Origin: Clostridia bacterium
GTDB lineage: Bacteria; Bacillota_A; Clostridia; TANB77; CAG-508
Assembly: GCA_017475185.1 (NCBI GenBank)
Contig: JAFVGB010000004.1
Coordinates: 109,828 to 173,827 of the forward strand
Length of the DNA stretch: 64,000 bases
Reading direction: 5' to 3'
Shown here piece after piece: positions 7,598 to 16,162 of the stretch. The notes beneath the pieces are model-generated. The model was not told the origin of the DNA. It saw only the letters and a program-made list of their open reading frames with translations, and did no database searches. Numbering within the stretch: position 1 is the first letter of the stretch; every line of letters begins with the position of its first letter. The position numbers and the translations under genes were made by a program.

Positions 7598-8827
7598 TTA
7601 TTTTTTATATTCTAATAGCCAATCTAATACATTTATTTTCTTTATACCATCAAAATCTGCATCTAAGTCATCATCTAAAGTTAAAATATATTTAGGATAG
7701 TTATCATCAATTTTTTTCAGTGGAGCTAATTCTCTTTCTAAGGTCAAACTATGTCCTATTTCTCCTTCTCTTGTTGTTAGTGTAACTTGATAATAAAAAG
7801 TATTTTCTGAGTTTTTCGCAACAAAGTCGACTTCTAAATCGTCATATTTTCCTATATATACTTCATATCCTCTTCTTAATAATTCAAGATAAACTACATT
7901 TTCTAATATATGTCCCATATCTCGACCTGATCCTTGACCTAACATATAATATCTTAAGCCTATATCAATAGCATAATATTTTTCTTGAGTCTTTAAGAAT
8001 TCCTTTCCTTTTATATCATATCTATTAGCTTTATAAACAATAAAACTGTCTATAAGCGCATCTACATATGCTGATACTGTATTATATGAATTATTTTTTT
8101 CTAGTCCCTCTATATTGTCACTTATGCTTTTCATGCTAGTTCTATTTCCTATATTATCATATAAATACTTAGTAACCCTTTCTAAAGTATTTCTATCTGT
8201 TATACCTTTTCTTTGCATTACATCTTTAAATAAAACCGTATTATATATACCATCTAAAAATAAATTGATATTATCTGGATTTATTTTGTATAATTCGATT
8301 GCTTGAGGAAACGAACTATATCTTAAATAATCTCTAAACTTTCTTGATATATCTGTTTTATCTTCAAAAGCTGATATATATTCTTTAAATGATAATGGTA
8401 ACATTTTTATTTCTATATATCTTCCTGTAAGTAATGTTGCAAGTTCTGATGATAAAAGCCAAGCATTTGAACCTGTTATATATAAGTCAACGTCTTTATT
8501 GATAAATAAACTATCTACTGTTTTTTCAAATTCTTTAACTTTTTGTATTTCATCTAAAAATATATATGTTTTTTTACCTTTTATTAATTTTGATTTTAAA
8601 TATTCATGTAACTTCATTCTATCTTGTAATTCTTCATAATCAGCATCCTCAAAATTAATCGATATTATTTGTTCTTCTTCTACTCCATTTTCCTTTAAAT
8701 AATCTTGAAATATTTCAAGTAATGTAGATTTTCCACATCTTCTAATTCCGGTTATTACCTTTATTATATGTTGACCTTTGAAATTTTTTAATATAGATAA
8801 ATAATCTTCTCTATTTATTCTTTCCAT
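7598..8827 (-). CDS. AAA ATPase with C-terminal DUF4143
   Basis: A 409-residue AAA_14/DUF4143 protein. It has the P-loop GIRRCGKST near residue 28, Walker B TYIFLDEIQ near residue 100, and sensor YITGSNAWLLSSEL. The DUF4143 part starts around residue 200 and contains a restriction-endonuclease-like strand pattern ending LEVDFVAKNS. These proteins are widespread in anaerobes, often as several paralogues; proposed roles range from transcription control to defence, none proven. The ATG at 8827 follows GGAGGAG; an upstream in-frame start lacks one. It has its own promoter. Confidence 0.86.
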   Translation of the reverse strand: MERINREDYLSILKNFKGQHIIKVITGIRRCGKSTLLEIFQDYLKENGVEEEQIISINFEDADYEELQDRMKLHEYLKSKLIKGKKTYIFLDEIQKVKEFEKTVDSLFINKDVDLYITGSNAWLLSSELATLLTGRYIEIKMLPLSFKEYISAFEDKTDISRKFRDYLRYSSFPQAIELYKINPDNINLFLDGIYNTVLFKDVMQRKGITDRNTLERVTKYLYDNIGNRTSMKSISDNIEGLEKNNSYNTVSAYVDALIDSFIVYKANRYDIKGKEFLKTQEKYYAIDIGLRYYMLGQGSGRDMGHILENVVYLELLRRGYEVYIGKYDDLEVDFVAKNSENTFYYQVTLTTREGEIGHSLTLERELAPLKKIDDNYPKYILTLDDDLDADFDGIKKINVLDWLLEYKK

Positions 8828-8846
8828 ACAATCTCCTCCAACTATA

Positions 8847-8875
8847 ATTATACTACCTTTTATTATTATAGTCAA
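8847..8875 (-). promoter_or_regulatory. Promoter of the DUF4143 gene
   Basis: TTGACT (8875-8870), 17-base spacer, TATAAT (8852-8847), 20 bases before the start codon. Confidence 0.78.
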
Positions 8876-8965
8876 GTTTTTTCAAAATTATGAAAAGACT
8901 TTTTGTTTTTATAAACTTTTTTCATATGTATACAATTTAATATTTCAACATACTTATAAATTTAT

Positions 8966-9568
8966 TCAGATAATCAATTTTATGAGAAGTTTGATGATGG
9001 TAAAATTGTTAATATTACAGATGAAATTCCTTTTGATATACGTGATTCATGGAGATGGATAAGACTTGAGAATTTAGTCATAAAACAAATAAAAAGAGGA
9101 AAATCACCTAGATATGTAGATAGGAGTAATGTATATGTGTTTGCTCAAAAATGTAATCCTAAAAACGGGAAAATCACTTTAGAAAATGCAAAATTTTTGG
9201 ATGAAGAAATTTTAAATAAATATGATGAATCAGATTTTATAAATAAAAATGATATAATAATAAATTCCACAGGTAATGGAACACTAGGTAGAATAGGAAT
9301 TATTGATGAAGAAAGAATCTTTTTAAATAAAATCGTTGTAGATTCCCATGTTACTTTAATTAGAATTAATAAAAATTATATAAATCCATATTACATTTTT
9401 TATTTATTAAAAACATATCAAAGATATTTAGAATCTCAGGCTTCTGGATCTACAAATCAAACTGAATTAAGTCCAGAAGTAATAAAAAAGCTTTTAATTC
9501 CTTTACCTTGTACCAACGAACAAAACGGAATTATATCAAAAATTAATAGCTTATTAAACTTAATATAA
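8966..9568 (+). pseudogene. Silent hsdS half-gene (alternative second target-recognition domain)
   Basis: An open frame from about 8960 to 9568 that lacks a proper 5' end. A stop codon lies just before it, and no start codon with a SD serves it. It opens with the conserved hsdS linker (the 75-bp repeat) and continues as a complete type I specificity domain with DIIINSTGNGTLGRIG and the exit motif LIPLPCTNEQ. After inversion at the repeats it would be joined in frame to the expressed hsdS and give a domain of about 175 residues, against about 173 for the resident one. It is best read as a storage cassette, not a decayed gene. Confidence 0.9.
8967..9041 (+). repeat. Inversion-site repeat, left copy (75 bp)
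   Basis: Identical over 75 bases to the reverse complement of 10943-11017. It encodes the conserved hsdS segment YEKFDDGKIVNITDEIPFDI in the same reading frame as the expressed gene. Identity stops at once outside these limits, as expected for a recombination site kept uniform by inversion. Confidence 0.93.
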
Positions 9569-9603
9569 TTATATAATGACATACTGGAAAGGAGGTTTTC
9601 AGT

Positions 9604-10407
9604 ATGTCTTTTACTTTTGAAAAATATCTCAAAAGCAAAAATCTTTCTCAAAATACCCAAAAAGTATATTTATTTACAGTTCAACAATACCAGTCAAAAT
9701 ATTTAATTATTAACGAAAAAAATTTACAATCATATAAAACATTTCTTGTTGATAATTATAAAATAAAAACTGTAAATTTGAGAATTCAAGCAATTAATAC
9801 CTACTTAAAATATCTAAAAAAGGAGCATTTAAGATTATCACTATTAAAATTACAACAAAAGAATTTTCTTGAAAACGTTATTAGTGAAGCAGATTATGAA
9901 TATTTCAAAAAATGTTTAAAAAAAGATAAAAACTATTATTGGTATTTTGTTATAAGATTTATTACTGCAACTGGTGCAAGAGTTAGTGAATTAGTACAAT
10001 TTAAAGTAGAACATGTAAAAATAGGATATTTTGATCTTTATTCTAAAGGCGGAAAATTAAGAAGAATTTATATTCCAAGTAAATTACAGGAAGAAGCTTT
10101 AAAATGGTTTGAATCTATTAACTTGACTAATGGATTTATATTCAAAAATAAATATGGAAAAAGAATAACTACTCGTGGAATCGGTGGAGAATTAAAAAAA
10201 CTTGGCATTAAATACGGATTAAATCCAAAAGTCATTTATCCTCACTCATTTAGGCATCGCTTCGCTAAAAGTTTTTTAGATAGGTTTAATGATATTTCTT
10301 TATTAGCTGACCTAATGGGACATGAAAGTATTGAAACTACACGAATTTATTTAAGAAGAACTAGCACTGAACAACAAGAAATTGTCAATAAAATAATTGA
10401 TTGGTAG
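9604..10407 (+). CDS. Tyrosine recombinase (hsdS invertase)
   Basis: A 267-residue phage-integrase-family recombinase with a complete active site: Arg126 (GARVSE), Lys148 or Lys151 (SKGGK), His214 and Arg217 (HSFRHR), His240 (GHES) and nucleophile Tyr249. A SAM-like N-terminal core-binding domain covers residues 1-90. The ATG follows AAAGGAGG. It lies between the silent and expressed halves of hsdS, inside the inverted repeats, so it most likely inverts this segment. It resembles the short XerC/D-type invertases found with other type I loci. Confidence 0.9.
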   Translation: MSFTFEKYLKSKNLSQNTQKVYLFTVQQYQSKYLIINEKNLQSYKTFLVDNYKIKTVNLRIQAINTYLKYLKKEHLRLSLLKLQQKNFLENVISEADYEYFKKCLKKDKNYYWYFVIRFITATGARVSELVQFKVEHVKIGYFDLYSKGGKLRRIYIPSKLQEEALKWFESINLTNGFIFKNKYGKRITTRGIGGELKKLGIKYGLNPKVIYPHSFRHRFAKSFLDRFNDISLLADLMGHESIETTRIYLRRTSTEQQEIVNKIIDW

Positions 10408-10410
10408 AAA

Positions 10411-10436
10411 AAAACAGCTGATTATTCAGCTGTTTT
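10411..10436. terminator. Terminator shared by recombinase gene and hsdS
   Basis: AAAACAGCTGA, loop TTAT, TCAGCTGTTTT. The right arm overlaps the last codons and stop of hsdS on the minus strand. It works in both orientations. Confidence 0.75.
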
Positions 10437-12008
10437 AATGTAATCAAATATTTCTTTAATTTTAAAAACAATTCTTTTTTGTTCATTCGTATTTGGTATT
10501 GGAACTAAAAAATTTGGTAAAAAATCTTTATGAATTCTTTGTTGCCCAGCAGTTCCATTATATGTTTTTATGCCAGTATCTATAAAATAAGAAGATTTAA
10601 TTAACCCAAAAATATATTCTTTTAAAACATCTTTAATAATTGGCCTTAGTATATGTAACTCTGTAGTTCCTGCACCATAACCATTTTTTAAATTACTAAA
10701 AATAGTAGATTTTCTATTTTGAAAACAAGGTGTAATTTTGGCTAATCCAATATCATTTTCTCTAAAATGTGTAAAGCCACTTTTAATTTCTTTCCATTTT
10801 TTTATTTCAAATGTATGAGAATTTTTATAACCACCTTCAATTAATGTCATAGGAATAAAAGAAACTTCTAATTTATCATCTAATGAATTTCTAGGATTTA
10901 TTAAGCAAATATTCTTCATTCTAGTCCAACACCAATTTTCTGGTATATCAAAAGGAATTTCATCTGTAATATTAACAATTTTACCATCATCAAACTTCTC
11001 ATAAAATTGATTATCTGTACTATCTTTATATATTACTGATAAATTTTCTTTCTTAATTTGCTTTGTTTTAATTAGTTTTCTTTTTTCATCTAAAATCTTA
11101 TTAATTAAAACGTCTACTGATTCATCATTAGAATCTTGTTTTACAAGTTTCCCTTGTATTGCATATTGAAGAATTGATTTTTTTAGTTCTTCTTTATAGT
11201 TTTTATTTAAAGATTCTAATTTTTTATATTTATTATTATAATTATTAATGATTGGATTAATTGATAAAATTTTATTTGTTATATTTTTTTGTTCATTGTA
11301 ACAAGGTAATGGTATTAAAAAATTATTAATTAAATCCATAGAAATATTATCATTAGTAGAGTTTTTATTTTTATTTATTAATCCTTTAACGTATGAGGAT
11401 TGAATTACATTATAAATATAACTTATATTAATTAAATTACTATATGAATTAATACATGCAACACGTTGATTTAAATACATTTTTTCATCTATATGTTCTA
11501 TTAAAAATGATTTTCCTACAGTTCCACCTGTCATAGCCATAAGTATACTATTATCTCCAATATCATAATTTTCGAATTTTATATTAGGATCTATTCTAAC
11601 AATTTTATTATTTTTTAATCCTGTTTCATCAAAATCAGATATTCGTATTACTCTAATTTTATTATTTTCCTTTAAATCGCTACTTTTAAATGAAAAACCT
11701 GTAATTATTTTAACTATGTTATTTAACCTTATCCATTCCCAACTATCAGGAATATCAAAAGGAATTTCTTCGGTAATGTCATTTATAGTTCCATCTTCAA
11801 ACTTCTCATAATAATGATTATCTGAAGGATCTTTGTAAATTTCTGAATATTTTTCTCTTTTTATCTTCTTCTCTTTTATTAGTTTTTCTCTTTCTTCTTT
11901 AATCTTTTCCAATAATACTGAAGCTGGTTCATCATTAAGATCTTGCTTTACTAACTTACCTTGTATAGCAAGTTGAAGAATAGAGTTTTTTAATTCTTGT
12001 GCAGTCAT
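10422..12008 (-). CDS. hsdS: Type I restriction-modification specificity subunit
   Basis: A 528-residue HsdS with two tandem half-proteins. The conserved N-terminal repeat (LKNSILQLAIQGKLVKQ) recurs near residue 274 as LKKSILQYAIQGKLVKQ, and each is followed by YEKF-DG and EEIPFDIP or DEIPFDIP leading into a target-recognition domain. TRD1 covers about 90-260 and TRD2 about 356-528; they set the two halves of the bipartite DNA target. The second linker (residues 331-355) is encoded by the 75-bp inversion repeat, so TRD2 is exchangeable. The SD GAGGAGG lies in the hsdM 3' end, and the gap to hsdM is one base. Confidence 0.95.
   Translation of the reverse strand: MTAQELKNSILQLAIQGKLVKQDLNDEPASVLLEKIKEEREKLIKEKKIKREKYSEIYKDPSDNHYYEKFEDGTINDITEEIPFDIPDSWEWIRLNNIVKIITGFSFKSSDLKENNKIRVIRISDFDETGLKNNKIVRIDPNIKFENYDIGDNSILMAMTGGTVGKSFLIEHIDEKMYLNQRVACINSYSNLINISYIYNVIQSSYVKGLINKNKNSTNDNISMDLINNFLIPLPCYNEQKNITNKILSINPIINNYNNKYKKLESLNKNYKEELKKSILQYAIQGKLVKQDSNDESVDVLINKILDEKRKLIKTKQIKKENLSVIYKDSTDNQFYEKFDDGKIVNITDEIPFDIPENWCWTRMKNICLINPRNSLDDKLEVSFIPMTLIEGGYKNSHTFEIKKWKEIKSGFTHFRENDIGLAKITPCFQNRKSTIFSNLKNGYGAGTTELHILRPIIKDVLKEYIFGLIKSSYFIDTGIKTYNGTAGQQRIHKDFLPNFLVPIPNTNEQKRIVFKIKEIFDYIKTAE
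10943..11017 (-). repeat. Inversion-site repeat, right copy (75 bp)
   Basis: Perfect inverted copy of 8967-9041, inside the coding sequence of hsdS at the junction between the central conserved region and TRD2. A related but clearly diverged copy exists at the first linker (about 11750-11830), so only this pair is a good recombination substrate. Confidence 0.93.
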
Positions 12009-12009
12009 T

Positions 12010-13506
12010 TTATTCCTCCTCTAATAATTTACTTACTTCAGATAATATTTTGTCTATCTCTGCATTTAAACTTGCTCTTTGTTCTTGATATTGTTCTATT
12101 AATTCTTTTGGTTCTAATATAATTTCTTCTTTATGAGGATATCCACATAAATCAATATTATATCCATTATCTATTATCTCTTTAATTGTATAACATTTAG
12201 ATTTATATGTTGTTGTTTGTTCTTCACTTTCCTTTTCATCTATAATTACTTTTCTATCATTCCACCATTCTTTTACATTATCAAAATGTTTATTTAAAAT
12301 TGGTTTTGTCTTTGAAAAATTTTTATATCCTTCAGGCATATCCATTCTATAAAACCATACTTTATCTGTCGGTTTTGTCTTATCAAAGAATAGTATATTA
12401 GTAGTAATTGAAGTATATGGAGCAAATACAGAGCTTGGCATTCTTACTATTGTATGTAAATTAAAGTCTTTCATTAATTTTTCTTTAATATTTACTTTTG
12501 TATTATCAACTCCAAATAAGAAACCATCTGGTAATATAACCGCACATCTTCCGTCTTGTTTTAATCTATACATTATTAAAGTCATAAATAGGTCAAATGT
12601 CTCTGATCCTCTTAAATTTGATGGAAAATTTGCTTGTATATTTTTCACTTCATGTCCACCATATGGAGGATTCATTAATACAACATCATATTTTTCGTTT
12701 TCTTTATAATCCTTTACATTTCTGTCAAAACTATTTCTATGTTCAATATTAGGTTCATCAATATCATGTAATAGCAAATTAGTTATACAAAGTAAATACG
12801 GTAATGATTTTTTCTCAATTCCATATATAGAATTATCATATAGTTCCTTATCTTCAACTGTTTTTACTTGATTCTTTAAATAATCCAAAGTTGATGTTAA
12901 AAATCCACCTGTACCACATGCAAAATCTGCAATTTTATCATTTAATGATGGATTTATCATTTCTACCATAAAGTTAGTTACTGGTCTTGGTGTATAGAAT
13001 TCACCTGCATTTCCAGCGCTTTGTAATTCTTTTAACATAGTTTCATATATTTCATTAAATTCATGTTTTTCATTTGAATTAGTAAATTTAATTTCATCAA
13101 TAATATTGATTACCTGTCTTAATAAAATTCCATTTTTCATATAGTTGTTTACATCATCAAATGTATATTTTACTATTGCTTTACTAATAGGTGTATTCTC
13201 ATTTATATCTAATTTTTCAATTCCAGGAAATAGATCTTCATTAACAAATGCTAATAATTCATCTCCTGTTAACGCATTTCCATCTTTTTTATCAACTGCC
13301 CAATTTCTCCATCTTAAATTATCTGGAAGTATTGACTTAAAGTTTGAATCATGAAATTCCCATAATTTTTCTTTGTCATCATACACTTTTAAAAACAATA
13401 TCCATACTATTTGTTCTAGTCTTTGTGCATCTCCTGCAACTCCATCATCTTTCCACATTACATCGTTAAGTCTTTTTACTATATTACCTATTCCCACTAT
13501 TTTCAC
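12010..13506 (-). CDS. hsdM: Type I restriction-modification methylase subunit
   Basis: A 498-residue N6-adenine methyltransferase that methylates the target with HsdS and is needed with HsdR for restriction. The HsdM N-terminal helical domain starts with LNDVMWKDDGVAG. The SAM-binding motif I is ADFACGTGGFLT (about residues 193-204) and the catalytic motif IV is NPPYGG (about 280). Length and motif order are normal for the family. The gene is two bases downstream of hsdR and one base upstream of hsdS, giving a tight hsdR-hsdM-hsdS operon on the minus strand. Confidence 0.95.
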   Translation of the reverse strand: MKIVGIGNIVKRLNDVMWKDDGVAGDAQRLEQIVWILFLKVYDDKEKLWEFHDSNFKSILPDNLRWRNWAVDKKDGNALTGDELLAFVNEDLFPGIEKLDINENTPISKAIVKYTFDDVNNYMKNGILLRQVINIIDEIKFTNSNEKHEFNEIYETMLKELQSAGNAGEFYTPRPVTNFMVEMINPSLNDKIADFACGTGGFLTSTLDYLKNQVKTVEDKELYDNSIYGIEKKSLPYLLCITNLLLHDIDEPNIEHRNSFDRNVKDYKENEKYDVVLMNPPYGGHEVKNIQANFPSNLRGSETFDLFMTLIMYRLKQDGRCAVILPDGFLFGVDNTKVNIKEKLMKDFNLHTIVRMPSSVFAPYTSITTNILFFDKTKPTDKVWFYRMDMPEGYKNFSKTKPILNKHFDNVKEWWNDRKVIIDEKESEEQTTTYKSKCYTIKEIIDNGYNIDLCGYPHKEEIILEPKELIEQYQEQRASLNAEIDKILSEVSKLLEEE

Positions 13507-13508
13507 TC

Positions 13509-15860
13509 CTAACTAGCATATAATTCGTTTTCTAATTCTTCTACTACCTCTAAATACTTATCTTTTCCACCAAATACCTCTACAATATCCATTGGTGATC
13601 CATATTCATTAAAAGGTTTTAATTCTAATATTTTTGTATCAGTTAATTCCAACTCATTATTATCACTATATTTTTCTAATAAATCCTTTAAAATATTTTG
13701 TGCCATTTCTGAATATTTATATAAATATCCTTTTTTTATGACATTATTAACTCTTTCATATCTTGTTAATGGTTTCTTATCATAAGCTATATGCAATATT
13801 AAATCAAAATCTCCAATATCATCAATGCCTATATCTTTTCTAAGCTCATAAATTAAAACACCTTGTTGTTCTAATTCATCTAATATTGCTTGTTTTCTAT
13901 CTGTTGAATTCCATTTATGAAGAAAATCATCAAGTGAAGCATATTCATTTAATATACTCTTTTTGCTAAAATCTTTTAGAGATTCTGTAACTAATTTTCC
14001 ATCTTTATCATAATATGAAACAATTTCATTATAAATACTTACGTCTACACCATTAACGTGTAATTTACCTTTTCTTTCTCCAGTTTCTATTGGTTTCAAT
14101 GTTGGAGTATCTGTTCGATATTCTTCTCCTTCTTCAGCAACTCCAATAACGGTTGTGTTTACATCACTATCATCTGGTGTATCGTCATTAGGATTTACGT
14201 TCTTAATACTTACTGGTTCTCCATCAAAATCAGGATCACTAAATAATCTACTAGCATTTCTAAAATCCATAATTGTAAAATATGTTTTGTTATAATCCTC
14301 TCTAATTCTAGTTCCTCTACCTATAATTTGTTTAAATTCTGTCATTGAATTTATGTTTGAATCTAAAACTATCAACTTACATGTTTTACAATCTGCACCC
14401 GTAGTTAATAATTTACTTGTCGTAACAATTGTAGGGTATTTCTCCTCAACATCAATAAAGTTTTCTAATTGTGCCTTACCTATTTGATTATCCCCTGTAA
14501 TTCTCATAATGTAATTAGGATTCTCTGCAACCATATCGTTGTTTTCTTTTATTAATGCTTGTCTCATTCTTTCTGCATGTTCTATATCTATACAAAAAAC
14601 TATAGTTTTATTATACCTGTTAGTATTCTTTAAAAACTCCGTAACTCTTTTGGCAACTGCTTCAGTTCTCTCATCTATAATTATTCTTTTATCCATATCG
14701 GTTTGATAATATGTCTCATCATCTTCAATAATATTGCCATTAATATCTCTTTTTCCAGCTTCTGGTCTATATCCAACTAAATCTTTATCTAAATTAATTC
14801 TTATAACCTTATATGGAGCCAAAAAACCATCATCGATACCTTGTTTTAATGAATATGTATATATTGGTTCTCCAAAGTATTGAATATTAGATATTTCGTT
14901 AGTCTCTTTTGGTGTTGCTGTTAAACCTATTTGTGTAGCACTTTTATAATACTCTAATATTTTTTTCCAATTAGAATCATCAGCAGCACTACCTCTATGA
15001 CACTCATCAACAATTATTAAATCAAAAAAGTCTTCACTAAATTGTTTAAATATATCCATTCCTTGACCATCAGTTAATTGTTGATAAAGAGCCATATAAA
15101 TTTCAAAAGAACTGTCCATTTTTCTATTTTCAATTTTTGTCATTATTTTAGTAAACGGTTGAAAATCTTGAGTCATTGTTTGATCTATTAACATATTTCT
15201 ATCTGCAAGATATAAAATTTTTCTTTTTAATCCTGATTTTTTTAATCTATGTATTATTTGGAAAGCTGTAAAGGTTTTTCCTGTTCCAGTAGCCATTACT
15301 AATAATAGTCTTTTTTGACCTTTAGCAATAGCTTCACAAGTTCTATTAATTGCAATTGTTTGATAATATCTAGGTTTATTAACTCCCGGAGCATAGTAAT
15401 ATGGTTCATTAATTATCTTTTCTTCCTCGTCTGTTATTTTTTTAGCAACTTTATATCTATACCATAAGTCATCTGGAGAAGGAAATTCGTCCATTGGTAT
15501 TTCTCTTTCATTTCCTGTTAGCATATCATGTTCTAGAAATGCTACACCATTAGTTGAATATGCAAAAGGTAAATCCAAAGTTTTAGCATATTCTATTGCC
15601 TGTTGCATTCCAGTACCAACTTCTAAATCATATTTTTTTGCTTCAACAACAGCTATAGGCTTTGAACTATTATAATATAAAATATAATCAGCCTTTTCTC
15701 CTTTAGCCCTTGTAGACATATTTCCTCTTACTATAACTTTACCAGCTGTAAAATAAACCTCACTTCTTATTTGTGTTTCTAAATTCCATTTTTTTGTTAA
15801 CGCTGGTGTAATATATATATTTCTTGTATCTTCTTCAGAAAGATTTTTATAACCCTCCAT
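13509..15860 (-). CDS. hsdR: Type I restriction endonuclease subunit
   Basis: A 783-residue HsdR. The N-terminal nuclease domain shows the D-ExK site in ADYILYY followed by VVEAKKY (about residues 57-78). A superfamily 2 motor follows, with the Walker A MATGTGKTFTAF (about 187-198), the DECHRG box (about 282-287), TATPKE, and motif VI QIIGRGTRIRED (about 510). The C-terminal part resembles the EcoEI-type R C-terminal domain. Length fits the shorter EcoEI-like class. It is first in the operon, behind a promoter overlapped by an inverted repeat. All key motifs look intact, so restriction should be active. Confidence 0.94.
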   Translation of the reverse strand: MEGYKNLSEEDTRNIYITPALTKKWNLETQIRSEVYFTAGKVIVRGNMSTRAKGEKADYILYYNSSKPIAVVEAKKYDLEVGTGMQQAIEYAKTLDLPFAYSTNGVAFLEHDMLTGNEREIPMDEFPSPDDLWYRYKVAKKITDEEEKIINEPYYYAPGVNKPRYYQTIAINRTCEAIAKGQKRLLLVMATGTGKTFTAFQIIHRLKKSGLKRKILYLADRNMLIDQTMTQDFQPFTKIMTKIENRKMDSSFEIYMALYQQLTDGQGMDIFKQFSEDFFDLIIVDECHRGSAADDSNWKKILEYYKSATQIGLTATPKETNEISNIQYFGEPIYTYSLKQGIDDGFLAPYKVIRINLDKDLVGYRPEAGKRDINGNIIEDDETYYQTDMDKRIIIDERTEAVAKRVTEFLKNTNRYNKTIVFCIDIEHAERMRQALIKENNDMVAENPNYIMRITGDNQIGKAQLENFIDVEEKYPTIVTTSKLLTTGADCKTCKLIVLDSNINSMTEFKQIIGRGTRIREDYNKTYFTIMDFRNASRLFSDPDFDGEPVSIKNVNPNDDTPDDSDVNTTVIGVAEEGEEYRTDTPTLKPIETGERKGKLHVNGVDVSIYNEIVSYYDKDGKLVTESLKDFSKKSILNEYASLDDFLHKWNSTDRKQAILDELEQQGVLIYELRKDIGIDDIGDFDLILHIAYDKKPLTRYERVNNVIKKGYLYKYSEMAQNILKDLLEKYSDNNELELTDTKILELKPFNEYGSPMDIVEVFGGKDKYLEVVEELENELYAS

Positions 15861-15877
15861 ATATTTGCCCCCTATAC

Positions 15878-15937
15878 AACTTCCGATAACTTTTTATTAT
15901 CCGAAGTTATAATATCATAAACAGACATTTTTCTCAA
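15878..15937 (-). promoter_or_regulatory. hsd operon promoter with adjoining inverted-repeat operator
   Basis: TTGAGA (15937-15932), 17-base spacer, TATTAT (15914-15909). Immediately downstream at the start-site region is the inverted repeat AACTTCCGATAA, 7 bases, TTATCCGAAGTT (15878-15908, one mismatch). Its position suggests repression of the hsd operon by a dimeric protein, not identified here. Confidence 0.6.
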
Positions 15938-16032
15938 TAAAATCAAAGAAATTTGCTCTACAAATTTTTCTACTTTTTTCGACAAAAAAATACAACTAAA
16001 AAAGGGGCTTTGAATCTCCATAATTTAGAATT

Positions 16033-16111
16033 GTCGACCTGCCAATTTCTGTGCTTGCTTAAAAGCAAGAAATGAAATTTCCGACCGACCAAATTCAATG
16101 CTTGCTTAAAA
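16033..16111. repeat. Two imperfect direct repeats, 47-base period
   Basis: Two copies of about 32 bases start at 16033 and 16080 and share CGACC, CCAA and the ending TGCTTGCTTAAAA. The first contains the perfect palindrome CTTGCTTAAAAGCAAG. They lie between hsdR and the IS200 element, in a region without genes (15938-16160). Confidence 0.45.
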
Positions 16112-16162
16112 ATAATAATTTAATAAAAAAATTAAAAGTTTTTTTACAACTTTTAAAAACAT

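Larger units (their letters stand above)
8967..11017. other. Invertible DNA segment of the hsd locus
   Basis: The segment between the two 75-bp inverted repeats holds the silent specificity domain, the tyrosine recombinase gene and the expressed second domain of hsdS, in that order. Inversion keeps all frames intact and swaps the two domains. Similar switches with a tyrosine recombinase are known for type I systems of pneumococcus (SpnIII/ivr) and other Firmicutes and Bacteroidetes; here the recombinase lies inside the invertible segment. Confidence 0.87.

Noticed and set aside
9137..9568. Stand-alone 143-residue hsdS-like gene
   Set aside because: The frame extends further 5' through the inversion repeat and lacks a real start, so it is a silent cassette, not an independent gene.
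16033..16111. Possible CRISPR array
   Set aside because: Only two imperfect repeats with unlike spacing and no cas genes in the window.
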